NCBI GenBank assembly: GCA_044227665.1
Contig: JBGAWK010000059.1
Span: forward strand, 1-14,657
From: JBGAWK01 sp044227665
GTDB taxonomy: Bacteria; Bacteroidota; Bacteroidia; Chitinophagales; JADIYW01
Length of the DNA stretch: 14,657 nt
Reading direction: 5' to 3'
The notes beneath the pieces are model-generated. The model was given only the letters and a program-made list of their open reading frames with translations. It was not told the origin of the DNA and ran no database searches. Made by a program: the position numbers and the translations under genes. This document shows positions 6,475 through 14,648 of the stretch, piece after piece. The number at the start of each line of letters is the position of its first letter. The stretch's first letter is position 1.

Positions 6475-7002
6475 ATGATGTTGGGTTTTGGCTTTAAAAT
6501 TTGCAAGTGGTTTTGGCTGCAATGTATGCTGTCGGCACGTACTGCTATACAGAAAAATCCTACCCTCATCGCAGCTATCATCTTAGTGAAAGTGGCAGTA
6601 AAGATTATCCTTGTGCTGTTGCTTACAGGCTGTAACGACGGCTACCGCTACAGTAAGTATCAGGATGTATCTGTGAACAACTGGAAATATAGCGATACCC
6701 TTATCTTCGATTTACCCGAAAGCAAAAACCCAAAAAAGTTAGCACTAGGCATAAGATATACCGAGCAATATAAGTACAGTAATTTTTGGGTAAAGGTGGT
6801 TGATGAGGGCAAATCCTCACGTCATTCTATCACACTATTTGACAAAGAGGGCAAACCTACGGGAAAAACTTTGGGCACACATAATACAGTAATAATTCCC
6901 CTTGAGGATATAAATTCCGGAAAGCACACCCTAAAGGTAGTACAAAATATGCGTGAAAATCCTATCAAAGGGATTTCTGCCGTAGGCATAATGGTAAAAT
7001 AG
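6475..7002 (+). CDS. gldH: Gliding motility lipoprotein GldH
   Basis: The C-terminal 120 residues match my knowledge of the GldH lipoprotein family: YRYSKYQDVSVNNW after the lipid Cys, then IRYTEQYKYSNFWVKV, then DKEGKPTGKTLG, and a final KVVQNMRENPIKGISAVGI. GldH is an outer-membrane-associated lipoprotein needed for gliding in Flavobacterium johnsoniae and tied to T9SS function. A lipobox LLTG-C places the acylated cysteine at residue 53 of the longest ORF. That implies a 52-residue signal, far too long; starting at GTG 6586 gives MKVAVKIILVLLLTG-C, an ordinary signal peptidase II leader of 15 residues. The outer ATG (6475) is listed, but the GTG (or the next one at 6592) is the more likely start. 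A 7/8 match to the -7 box (TATCTTTA, 6465-6472) precedes 6475. The next gene encodes a T9SS cargo protein, consistent with this role. Confidence 0.85.
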   Translation: MMLGFGFKICKWFWLQCMLSARTAIQKNPTLIAAIILVKVAVKIILVLLLTGCNDGYRYSKYQDVSVNNWKYSDTLIFDLPESKNPKKLALGIRYTEQYKYSNFWVKVVDEGKSSRHSITLFDKEGKPTGKTLGTHNTVIIPLEDINSGKHTLKVVQNMRENPIKGISAVGIMVK

Positions 7003-7147
7003 GAGTACTCAAATTTTTATAGTCAATGTATTGTTTATCAGTATATTATACTCATAATGTTCTGAATTTTAAGCTTATTTTCCATAAATTATTATAGATT
7101 CTTATTGATGATTCCTATATATTTATAAAATATTTAAGAGTAAAAAT
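7003..7147. other. A/T-rich intergenic region before the adhesin gene
   Basis: These 145 bp are strongly A/T-rich. They hold a short palindrome GAGTACTC (7003-7010) right after the gldH stop, too small to be a convincing terminator. I see no full TAnnTTTG match on the plus strand, so the adhesin promoter remains unidentified; it may depend on read-through from gldH. Confidence 0.4.
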
Positions 7148-10100
7148 TTGAGAGATTCAGCTAAATATATTTTCTTATTACTGTATATAATTATGAGCAA
7201 TATTGCCTCTGCTCAAACTTACAATATGTCTAATACGACCATTACTACTTGTAATGGTACATTTTATGATCCAGGAGGTAGCAATAGTACGTATGGGAAC
7301 AATGAAAATGTGGTGATGACTTTTTGTTCAGGCAACCCTGATAGAGATATAAAACTAAACTTTACCAATTTTTCTCTGCAAAACTATTATGATTTTCTAT
7401 ATATTTATGAAGGACCAGATACATTAGCCCCCTTTTTAGGTTCCTATACCGGTATAGGTGCTTCTAATGGTCCGGGAATAATACTCTCATCTTCAGCAAA
7501 TTTATCTAGATGTCTTACGTTTAGATTGGTTTCCAATAATTATGGTACGGAAAATGGATGGAAAGCAGATATCTCTTGTAGAGTAGCGTGTCAGGTAATT
7601 AATTCTAGGATTATAAGTACAAATCCCGCAGCTCAGAGTGATAGTATTATACGAATATGTGTAGGTCAGAGCGTATCATTTGTAGGGGATGCTACTTTTT
7701 CCAAAAATGCTTCTGGAGCAAAGTATGTTTGGGATTTTGGTGACGGAACCACGGCCAATGGCAAAAACGCAACTAAAGTATTTAGCTCACCTGGAATTTT
7801 TAGAGTAAATTTAGATGTTTCGGATCCAAATAATTGTGCCAACAATAATCGCGTAAATCAGTTGGTATATGTCTCTACCAAGCCTAATTTTAATGGAACA
7901 GGTGCTGCAACTATGGGCATGTGTTTAGGGGATTCTATCGTTTTGAAAGGTAAAGCTAATACCACAGAATTTACTTTTGACTGTACGCCACCTGCCGGTG
8001 AACGGACATTTTTACCCGATGGAAAAAATAGTTCTTATACTTCAGTGCTAAAAGTGGACTGCTTTGATGTAAATGCAAAAGTTAAGGATAGCTTGGATAT
8101 TCAGAGTATATGTATGAATATGGAACATTCTTTTATGGGAGATTTATCAATTTCTATTGAGTGTCCTAGTGGAAAAAAAATCCCTTTATTAGCTCGAGAT
8201 AATAATATTGGTAAGGGTACTATAATAGGAAATCCTCGCGCTACAGAATTACCTGCAGATGGCAACTCTGCTAATACTACGCCTGGAATTGGGCTTACAT
8301 ATTGTTTTTCCCCGGATGCTTCACAGTTTATTTATGATTCTATAAGTTGGAGATTATTGAGTACTTATACAGATGTAAGCGGTAATGTAAGTTATAATAT
8401 TAAACAGGCGATCCCCGGTAATTATAAGATTAATTCGAGTTGGAATGATTTTGTAGGGTGCCCCTTAAATGGAAATTGGACGATATGGGTAACGGATCAC
8501 TTAGCGGCGGATAATGGATACATTTTTTATTGGAATTTAAATTTTGCTCCTTCGATAGTTCCGCCTAAATATAAGTTCAAACCTACTATCGTAAGCAGTA
8601 AATGGCTTCCTAATCCTGACGTTATTTCTACCAATGGCAATGATATAAAAATCAAACCTACAAGTACGGGTTCTAAATGTTTTACCTACAGAATCACGGA
8701 CAATTTTGGATGTACATTCGACACTACTGTATGTATCAATGTGGGTGTAGGCTCTAATCCGGGTGTAAGTAATACATTAAATATTTGTGGTAGTGCTGCC
8801 ATAGTAAATCTATTTACATTACTGGGTAGTTCCGCCTCTACAAATGGTACATGGACAGGTCCTAGTAGTTTAGGCGGGGGATATCTAGGGGCATTCAATC
8901 CATCTACACATTTGGAAGGAGTTTATGTTTATACAGTACCTGCTAACGGTAGTTGTCCTTCAAGGAGTGCATCTATTACAGTATCAAAAGGCTCAAACAA
9001 TGTTGTGGGTGTGGCTATCACATCAGATAAGAACAGTATATGTAGTGGAACGACAGTGACCTTCACGGCTACGGCTACCAACGGCGGCGGCAGCCCTACA
9101 TACCAATGGAAGCTCAATGGCAGCAACGTAGTAGGCAGCGGCAATACCTATAGTAGTAGCACACTCAATAATAACGACAAGATAGAATGTGTGCTTACCT
9201 CTAATGCTACCTGTGCCACAGGCAACCCCGCTACAAGTAATGCGTTGACGATGGTGGTGAACGCAAACCTCCCTGTGGGTGTGGCTATCACATCAGATAA
9301 GAATAGTATTTGTAGCGGTACGACAGTGACCTTCACGGCTACGGCTACCAACGGCGGCAGCAGCCCTACATACCAATGGAAGCTCAATGGCAGCAACGTA
9401 AGTGGCAACAGTGCTACCTACACCAGCAATACATTAGCCAATAACGACAAGATAGAATGTGTGCTCACCTCTAATGCTACCTGTGCCACAGGCAGCCCCG
9501 CTACCAGTAATGCGGTAACCATGGTGGTTCAGAATACTGTATTTGCCGGAATAGATGGGAATATAACAATTTGTGAATCTGATACAAATCAGATTAATTT
9601 GTTTTCAATAATTAATAATGAACAAGTAGGAGGTACATGGTATAGAATAGAGGGTATCGGAGGACAATTTTTAAATCTAAATGGAATTTTTAAATCTGCT
9701 ATTAATGCAACAAATAGTAAGTTTATATATGTCGTTCAAGCGATAAGTCCATGTCCTAATGATACTAGTATTGCAATTGTAAATATTAATAAAAGGACTA
9801 TACCTACATTTACATCTCTAGCTCCTATTTGCCAGTATGATAATGTTCCTGTTTTGCCTGCTATTTCTTCAAATGGCATTAGTGGCAGTTGGACACCAAG
9901 TATAATAGATAATACACAAGTAGGCGTAATACAATACATTTTTACTCCAAACGCTACAGAATGCGCTACAACTAATACATTGACTGTTAAAATACTTACT
10001 AAGAAAGATACATCTGTAAGTCATTCTATATGTGAAGGTAATTTCTTTTCAGTATGTAACAATAATTATTATGAGGAGGGTCAATATATAGTTGATTGCA

Positions 10101-11083
10101 AAACATATCAGGGCTGTGACAGTACTGTGAAGCTTAACTTGGTTGTAAACCCTAAGCCAAAGATAAATATTTATGCAAATGGATCTTTAAGATTTTGTGA
10201 AGGTAAAAATGTAGCTTTGAATACTTCAAGTGGACTATTAAATTATAACTGGTATAATGATAATATTCTTTTAGCAGATAACGATTCTAAGCTTTTCGTA
10301 GAAAATACTGGAAACTATAGTGTCGCGGCAGAAACAGAATTTCATTGTAGAGATACTTCCGAAATAGTACAGGTAATAGTAGATGAAGATTTTGAATTAG
10401 AGTTAGGAGAAGATATTTATATATGCTCTGGTGAGGAGGTACTTATAGATGCTGTTATAGAAAATGCAAAATATTTCTGGAATACTAGAGATACTACTCA
10501 GACAATTTCTGTAAATAATTATGGTGTTTATACTGTGAGTGTCACTAGAGGTACATGTAGTCATAGCGACAAAATAGGGATATTTAGATTAGCAGAAGAT
10601 CCTGTCTGGTATCTTGGGGATGATGTAGGTCTCTGTTCTGGCAAGCAAATTACGCTTAATGCACCTACGACAATGTCATTTTATTGGGATAATAATACAA
10701 GTGATTTACTGAGGACAATTTCAAAGGAAGGAACTTATAGCATTGCGGTAAGTAATGAATGTGGAGTTTATAGGGATACTATATTCATATTTGAAGATAC
10801 ATGTGAATGTAAACTATTTGCACCGAATGGATTTACCCCTAATCAAGATATTATAAATCCCTACTTCAAAATTATCAATGAATGTCCATCTGTTGCTGAA
10901 ATAAAAATCTATAACCGATGGGGGATAGAAGTATATGACGGCAATTCAGACAACAAAGGTTGGGATGGGTATTATAAGGGGATGCTACAGCCTGAAGATA
11001 CCTATATTTGGATAGTAAAATATTTTGATAAATATCAGAATAAAATTATCACTGAAAAAGGTACGCTTTTGCTGCTGAAATAA
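7148..11083 (+). CDS. Giant multidomain adhesin-like protein with CUB, PKD, P-like domains and T9SS type B sorting domain
   Basis: This 1311-residue exported protein has a signal peptide at 1-22 (ending SAQ) and starts at TTG 7148; no ATG exists between the TGA at 7109 and M16, and starting at M16 would destroy the signal. Domains in order: CUB at about 35-144 (C35/C60 and C122/C144 pairs, YDFLYIYEGP); a PKD domain at about 165-245 with VWDFGDGT; a proprotein-convertase P-like beta-sandwich at about 315-470 (GDLSISIECPSG, then NGNWTIWVTDHLAADNG); two near-identical 90-residue Ig-like repeats at 620-794; several Ig/PKD-like modules at 800-1215 (LGEDIYICSGEEV and LGDDVGLCSGKQI are cognate); and a CHU_C / gliding-associated C-terminal domain at 1219-1311 (APNGFTPN, IYNRWGIEVYDG, GWDGYYKG, GTLLLLK). 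The last routes the protein through the T9SS to the cell surface. A role in adhesion or glycan/protein binding is inferred; no protease active site is visible. Confidence 0.93.
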   Translation: MRDSAKYIFLLLYIIMSNIASAQTYNMSNTTITTCNGTFYDPGGSNSTYGNNENVVMTFCSGNPDRDIKLNFTNFSLQNYYDFLYIYEGPDTLAPFLGSYTGIGASNGPGIILSSSANLSRCLTFRLVSNNYGTENGWKADISCRVACQVINSRIISTNPAAQSDSIIRICVGQSVSFVGDATFSKNASGAKYVWDFGDGTTANGKNATKVFSSPGIFRVNLDVSDPNNCANNNRVNQLVYVSTKPNFNGTGAATMGMCLGDSIVLKGKANTTEFTFDCTPPAGERTFLPDGKNSSYTSVLKVDCFDVNAKVKDSLDIQSICMNMEHSFMGDLSISIECPSGKKIPLLARDNNIGKGTIIGNPRATELPADGNSANTTPGIGLTYCFSPDASQFIYDSISWRLLSTYTDVSGNVSYNIKQAIPGNYKINSSWNDFVGCPLNGNWTIWVTDHLAADNGYIFYWNLNFAPSIVPPKYKFKPTIVSSKWLPNPDVISTNGNDIKIKPTSTGSKCFTYRITDNFGCTFDTTVCINVGVGSNPGVSNTLNICGSAAIVNLFTLLGSSASTNGTWTGPSSLGGGYLGAFNPSTHLEGVYVYTVPANGSCPSRSASITVSKGSNNVVGVAITSDKNSICSGTTVTFTATATNGGGSPTYQWKLNGSNVVGSGNTYSSSTLNNNDKIECVLTSNATCATGNPATSNALTMVVNANLPVGVAITSDKNSICSGTTVTFTATATNGGSSPTYQWKLNGSNVSGNSATYTSNTLANNDKIECVLTSNATCATGSPATSNAVTMVVQNTVFAGIDGNITICESDTNQINLFSIINNEQVGGTWYRIEGIGGQFLNLNGIFKSAINATNSKFIYVVQAISPCPNDTSIAIVNINKRTIPTFTSLAPICQYDNVPVLPAISSNGISGSWTPSIIDNTQVGVIQYIFTPNATECATTNTLTVKILTKKDTSVSHSICEGNFFSVCNNNYYEEGQYIVDCKTYQGCDSTVKLNLVVNPKPKINIYANGSLRFCEGKNVALNTSSGLLNYNWYNDNILLADNDSKLFVENTGNYSVAAETEFHCRDTSEIVQVIVDEDFELELGEDIYICSGEEVLIDAVIENAKYFWNTRDTTQTISVNNYGVYTVSVTRGTCSHSDKIGIFRLAEDPVWYLGDDVGLCSGKQITLNAPTTMSFYWDNNTSDLLRTISKEGTYSIAVSNECGVYRDTIFIFEDTCECKLFAPNGFTPNQDIINPYFKIINECPSVAEIKIYNRWGIEVYDGNSDNKGWDGYYKGMLQPEDTYIWIVKYFDKYQNKIITEKGTLLLLK
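9005..9528 (+). repeat. Two tandem 270-bp-period Ig-like repeats, GC-rich
   Basis: Copies 9005-9258 and 9275-9528 have a period of exactly 270 bp (90 codons). Each starts with codons for VGVAITSDKNSICSG and ends with SNA(L/V)TMVV. By hand alignment they differ at about 30 of 254 positions, and 19 of those fall in one 42-nt block (9131-9172 versus 9401-9442). Base composition differs from the flanks: line 9061-9120 has 36 G+C of 60, compared with 20 of 60 at 9601-9660 in the same gene. Confidence 0.95.
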
Positions 11084-11087
11084 TTTC

Positions 11088-13061
11088 TTAGTACTTACAA
11101 TTCTTGAGTTTGCGGACTTTTACGGTCTGTCCGGGTTTCATTTTATTGAAGTTGAGATTTTTATTCCAAGTTTTCAGGTCTTCAACATCTGCATTTACTT
11201 TTTTTGCTATAGTCCAAAGATTGTCGCCGGATTGCAAAGTATAGAGTGCATAACAACCGTCAGAAGTTTTGGCAAGATTATCCTCCATTTTTGCTGCCGT
11301 TATCGTCTGCTTGCTGCTTGTGGGCTTTATTTGTGGTGGAGATTTTATAGGAGTATTAAGTTTGGACAAGCTGTCCTTTATGATTTGTATGAAAGAATCC
11401 TTTACTGCTTCAAAAGTTTTTTCCTTTTCTTTCTCGGTATTTCTAATATCTTCTTCATGGGAGACAATATTTTTGGAAAGTTTGTCCTTAATTCTATTGG
11501 AAAATCTATCAAATCTGTTGAATTTGCCTATATCATCTTTATGGACATATATCACTAACTCTTGACCTATATTTATGAGGTTTGAGGGCATGTCATTCCA
11601 AGATTTCATTTCATTCACACCACAGTGATACCAACTAGCAATATATCCTAGATTATCGCCATTCTTTACAGTATATAGTAATAAAGAGTAGCTCTCATCA
11701 TCCGACTTGTCCATTCCGGCATTCGTGGCGGAGTATTTTGGCGATAGACCATACCTGATTCTCGCTAAGTTGAGGATATCATTTTGCTGATAACTAGATA
11801 CTTGAGGCGTCTTAATAACTATTTTGGGAGAGTTCTTTTTTGGTTTACCGTCTTTAGTCTTCTTAGGGTCTTGCTTGATTTTTTTTGCCTCCTCTTTTTT
11901 AGGTAAGATTTTATCGAAAACCTTCTCTTTTACTTTATCTTTCAGACTCTTGCTTGTCGTTTTTTCTGTAGATTTTTTTGAAAAAATACTTTTGTCGGAA
12001 GGTGGCGTTTCGCAAGAACTCAAAGACATATCTTTAGCCACAGAAGATGGTTTTACTACTGTAGGCTGTAATAATTTGTCGCCGGCATTCACATCTTCTG
12101 CCAGCAAGTATAGAGAGTCCACAAAACTTTTAAATATAGGTACGCGGCTCTTGGGCAGGCTCAACTTATATCCTTCGGGGACTAATGTAGTAAGTAGCGA
12201 AGGATTCTCTTGTATAAGTATTTCTCTAGAAAGGTTCGTAATCTTTTCTATATCTGACAATAGAAGTTTGTTGTTTAGCGTTACTCTTTCTGTGACAAAA
12301 AAATCATAATCATTGGGATATATGTTGTGTAGCTTGGCATATTTCATCATATATACCGTAGCAATATAGCTAGGAACATAGCCCTGTGTCTCTTTGGGTA
12401 GAAAAGGACGAATTTCCCAGTAGGTGGTTTTTCCTCCGGATTTTTTTATGGCTTTCTGTACGCCGCCAGGACCACAATTATATGCAGCAATGGCAAGCAA
12501 CCAGTCTCCAAAAAGACCATGCAAATATTTGAGAAACCTTGCTGCTGCTGCTGTGGCTTCGTAAGGATCCTTGCGCTCATCTATACGTTTATTAATTTCC
12601 AGTCCATACCCCAGCCCTGTGCTATACATAAACTGCCATGGTCCGGTAGCACCTTTGGGTGATACAGCATAAGGATTCAGTGCAGATTCTACCACAGAAA
12701 GATATTTCAGCTCATCGGGAGCACCATTTTTAGCTAAGATATTTTCATATATAGGAAAATATTTTTCTGCCCTTGTGAGTACTTTGGCAAAATGCTGCCT
12801 TCTGTCACTGATAAAGTGGTTGATATATTTCTGAGTATGCTCATTATAATCCAAAGGTATTGCCTTCTGTGCTTTTTTTAGACGTTGCTGTATGGTGGCA
12901 TTCAAATCATCACTTTCGCTGATTCGGTCTTCTGTGGTAATCTCAAGCTCTTCGGGGGTATCTTTCCAAATGTTTTGTGATGGTGGTGATTGCGTAAAAA
13001 TTACCAGTGGTAGTATGATAAGAAAAACTAATATTGCTATGTGGACATATTTTCTTATCAT
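11088..13061 (-). CDS. Membrane-bound lytic murein transglycosylase (MltD-like) with two LysM domains
   Basis: This 657-residue envelope enzyme has an N-terminal hydrophobic signal or anchor (residues 7-23). A family 23 (SLT/MltD-type) transglycosylase domain lies at about 105-215, with catalytic E125 in LSVVESALNPYAVSPKGATG and the downstream AIAAYNCGPGG block at 190-200. It would cleave the MurNAc-GlcNAc bond of peptidoglycan with 1,6-anhydro product formation. Two LysM domains bind glycan: about 463-507 (YTVKNGDNLGYIA) and 607-651 (YTLQSGDNLWTIA). A Lys/Ser/Asp-rich, probably disordered linker (about 345-420, including KKEEAKKIKQDPKKTKDGK) joins the catalytic part to the LysM region. The gene starts 9 bp after the gatA stop and is probably the last gene of a tatA-gatA-mltD operon. 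Its stop lies 4 bp from the convergent adhesin stop. It resembles E. coli MltD in architecture but has no lipobox, so I give no gene symbol. Confidence 0.92.
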   Translation of the reverse strand: MIRKYVHIAILVFLIILPLVIFTQSPPSQNIWKDTPEELEITTEDRISESDDLNATIQQRLKKAQKAIPLDYNEHTQKYINHFISDRRQHFAKVLTRAEKYFPIYENILAKNGAPDELKYLSVVESALNPYAVSPKGATGPWQFMYSTGLGYGLEINKRIDERKDPYEATAAAARFLKYLHGLFGDWLLAIAAYNCGPGGVQKAIKKSGGKTTYWEIRPFLPKETQGYVPSYIATVYMMKYAKLHNIYPNDYDFFVTERVTLNNKLLLSDIEKITNLSREILIQENPSLLTTLVPEGYKLSLPKSRVPIFKSFVDSLYLLAEDVNAGDKLLQPTVVKPSSVAKDMSLSSCETPPSDKSIFSKKSTEKTTSKSLKDKVKEKVFDKILPKKEEAKKIKQDPKKTKDGKPKKNSPKIVIKTPQVSSYQQNDILNLARIRYGLSPKYSATNAGMDKSDDESYSLLLYTVKNGDNLGYIASWYHCGVNEMKSWNDMPSNLINIGQELVIYVHKDDIGKFNRFDRFSNRIKDKLSKNIVSHEEDIRNTEKEKEKTFEAVKDSFIQIIKDSLSKLNTPIKSPPQIKPTSSKQTITAAKMEDNLAKTSDGCYALYTLQSGDNLWTIAKKVNADVEDLKTWNKNLNFNKMKPGQTVKVRKLKNCKY

Positions 13062-13070
13062 GATAATATA

Positions 13071-14397
13071 CTAAAAATTATCTTCAAAATATGTAGCAAG
13101 TTGAAGGAGTTGTTTTTCAGAAAATTTGGCGCCCATGAACTGCATACCTATGGGCATGTGTGTGTCACTATCTATGGTGAATGGAATGTTTATGGCAGGA
13201 ATACCCGCAAGATTTGCCTGTACCGTAAAGATATCTGCTAGGAACATGGCTATGGCATCCTGACTATTCTCACCAAATCGGAAGGCAACACTTGGTGCTG
13301 TAGGGCATAAGATAAAGTCATAATCTTCCAAGAGTTTATAGGTCTTCTCAGCTATGATGCGTCTTACTTTTTGCGCCTTGGCATAGTAGGCATCGTAATA
13401 GCCTGCACTCAACACAAATGTTCCGGACATGATTCGTCGCTGTACTTCCCAACCAAATCCCTCAGAGCGCGATTTTTTATACAGCTCGTCTAAATTTCCG
13501 GCATCGGTAGCGTAGTGACCATAGCGAATACCGTCAAAGCGCGATAAATTTGAAGATGCTTCAGCAGTAGTAAGTACATAGTAGGCAGGGACAGCATATT
13601 CTAATTCCAACATATCTATTGCGGTAAGTTCATGTCCCAATTCTTGCAACTTCATGATACAATCTTTGGTAGCTTGCCGTACTTGTCCATCTATGCTGTC
13701 ATGGTCGGTACCATAGCGGTAGTAGGCAATTTTTAGCGGTTTTGGAGTTAGGGATACTTCGCTATAAGTGTCCACCTTGTGGTGTGAGGAAGTAGCATCG
13801 TGCATATCGCAGCCTGCTATCACTTCCAATATCCTTGCAGCCGTATAGCTGTCATTGCAGATGGGGCCTATCTGGTCGAAAGAGGAGCCATAGGCTACTA
13901 GCCCATATCGGGATACCCTGCCGTAGGTAGGCTTTAGCCCCAGCACACCACAGAAGGATGCCGGCTGCCGTATAGAGCCTCCAGTATCGGAGCCTAAGGT
14001 CGCCATACACAATCCTGCGGCTACCGCGGCGGCAGAGCCTCCTGATGACCCTCCGGACACTCGGGAGTTGTCATGAGGGTTTTTTACGACACCGTAGCAG
14101 GAATGTTCATTCGAGGAACCCATAGCAAACTCATCGCAATTGAGTCTTCCTAGTATGATGGCATCTTCTGCCAACAGCCTTTCTACTACGGTGGCATGAT
14201 ATAATGCAGTATAACCCTGTAACATCTTGGAGCCTGCGGTTACCTTATGTCCTTTGTAAGAAATATTGTCTTTTATGCCTATTACCAGCCCAAACAGTTT
14301 TCCTAAAGGTTCCCCTTTCCGCAACTTGCTATCAATATTTTTGGCTTGTAGGAGTGCTGTATCTGTAAATACCTCTACAAAGGCATTGAGCACTTTT
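13071..14397 (-). CDS. gatA: Glutamyl/aspartyl-tRNA amidotransferase subunit A (5' end lost in assembly gap)
   Basis: GatA is the amidase subunit of GatCAB. It releases ammonia from glutamine (or asparagine) so that misacylated Glu-tRNA(Gln) or Asp-tRNA(Asn) can be amidated. The Lys-cis-Ser-Ser triad is intact: counting the GTG at 14393 as residue 1, K41 in GIKDNI, S116 in SGGSSGGSAAA and S140 in GSDTGGSIRQPA. The spacing equals that of the S. aureus enzyme (K79, S154, S178), which means about 38 N-terminal residues are missing. The frame is open into the N run at 14398, and GTG 14393 is an internal Val (context K-V-L-N-A-F), not the start. The true start must lie inside the unsequenced gap. 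The gene is followed 9 bp later by the LysM transglycosylase and preceded by tatA, all on the minus strand. I judge it intact in the organism and truncated only in the assembly. Confidence 0.95.
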
Positions 14398-14407
14398 NNN
14401 NNNNNNN
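14398..14407. other. Assembly gap (10 N)
   Basis: Ten N residues interrupt the 5' end of gatA just 3 bp from the tatA stop. About 37 missing gatA codons need roughly 110 nt, so the run is a placeholder and not a measured distance. Confidence 0.98.
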
Positions 14408-14410
14408 AGA

Positions 14411-14623
14411 TTAGGAGATTTGTTTTTTATTATCCTCTTCTTTCATGCCAGCTTCCAGCTCATCTTTCAGATTGTTCTTGGCAGAATTGAACTCTCTTAT
14501 GCCTTTGCCTACGCCACGCATGAGTTCCGGAATTTTTTTCCCACCAAATAATAATAAAACTACTGCCAGTATCAGAAATATCTCTCCACCACCTGGCATA
14601 CTAAATAATAATATACTATTCAT
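14411..14623 (-). CDS. tatA: Sec-independent protein translocase TatA
   Basis: This 70-residue protein has the typical TatA plan. A short periplasmic N-terminus precedes GGGEIFLILAVVLLLFGGKK, a transmembrane helix with a polar residue E14 near its start and the FG hinge at F26-G27. An amphipathic helix follows (KKIPELMRGVGKGIREFNSA) and then a charged, disordered tail rich in Glu and Lys. TatA oligomerises to form the passage for folded proteins recognised by TatC at the inner membrane. TatC is not in this window; Bacteroidota often keep it elsewhere. The start at ATG 14623 is supported by a full -7 box 17 nt upstream and by the correct helix position. The gene is first in the probable tatA-gatA-mltD unit. 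TatA and TatE cannot be told apart by sequence here. Confidence 0.92.
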   Translation of the reverse strand: MNSILLFSMPGGGEIFLILAVVLLLFGGKKIPELMRGVGKGIREFNSAKNNLKDELEAGMKEEDNKKQIS

Positions 14624-14640
14624 CTTATGTATATTTTTGG

Positions 14641-14648
14641 CAAAGGTA
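14641..14648 (-). promoter_or_regulatory. Predicted -7 box for the tatA-gatA-mltD operon
   Basis: The minus strand reads TACCTTTG, a full TAnnTTTG match, 17 nt before the tatA ATG, implying a leader of about 10-13 nt. The -33 region falls beyond the window, so it cannot be checked. Confidence 0.55.

Noticed and set aside
8686..9408. Several minus-strand ORFs with Pro/Leu-rich repeats opposite the adhesin
   Set aside because: They mirror the tandem Ig-like repeats on the other strand and have no independent start signals or domains.
9005..9528. Direct repeats as a CRISPR array or mobile element
   Set aside because: The units are 254-270 bp, in frame and coding for Ig-like domains; there are no short spacers, terminal inverted repeats or transposase.
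11824..12309. 161-residue plus-strand ORF opposite the transglycosylase
   Set aside because: It is antisense to the Lys/Ser-rich linker, has a low-complexity Phe/Ser/Leu composition and no domain; it is a shadow of the real gene.
13071..14393. gatA as a truncated pseudogene starting at GTG 14393
   Set aside because: All catalytic residues are present and the frame is open into the N run; the loss is due to the assembly gap.
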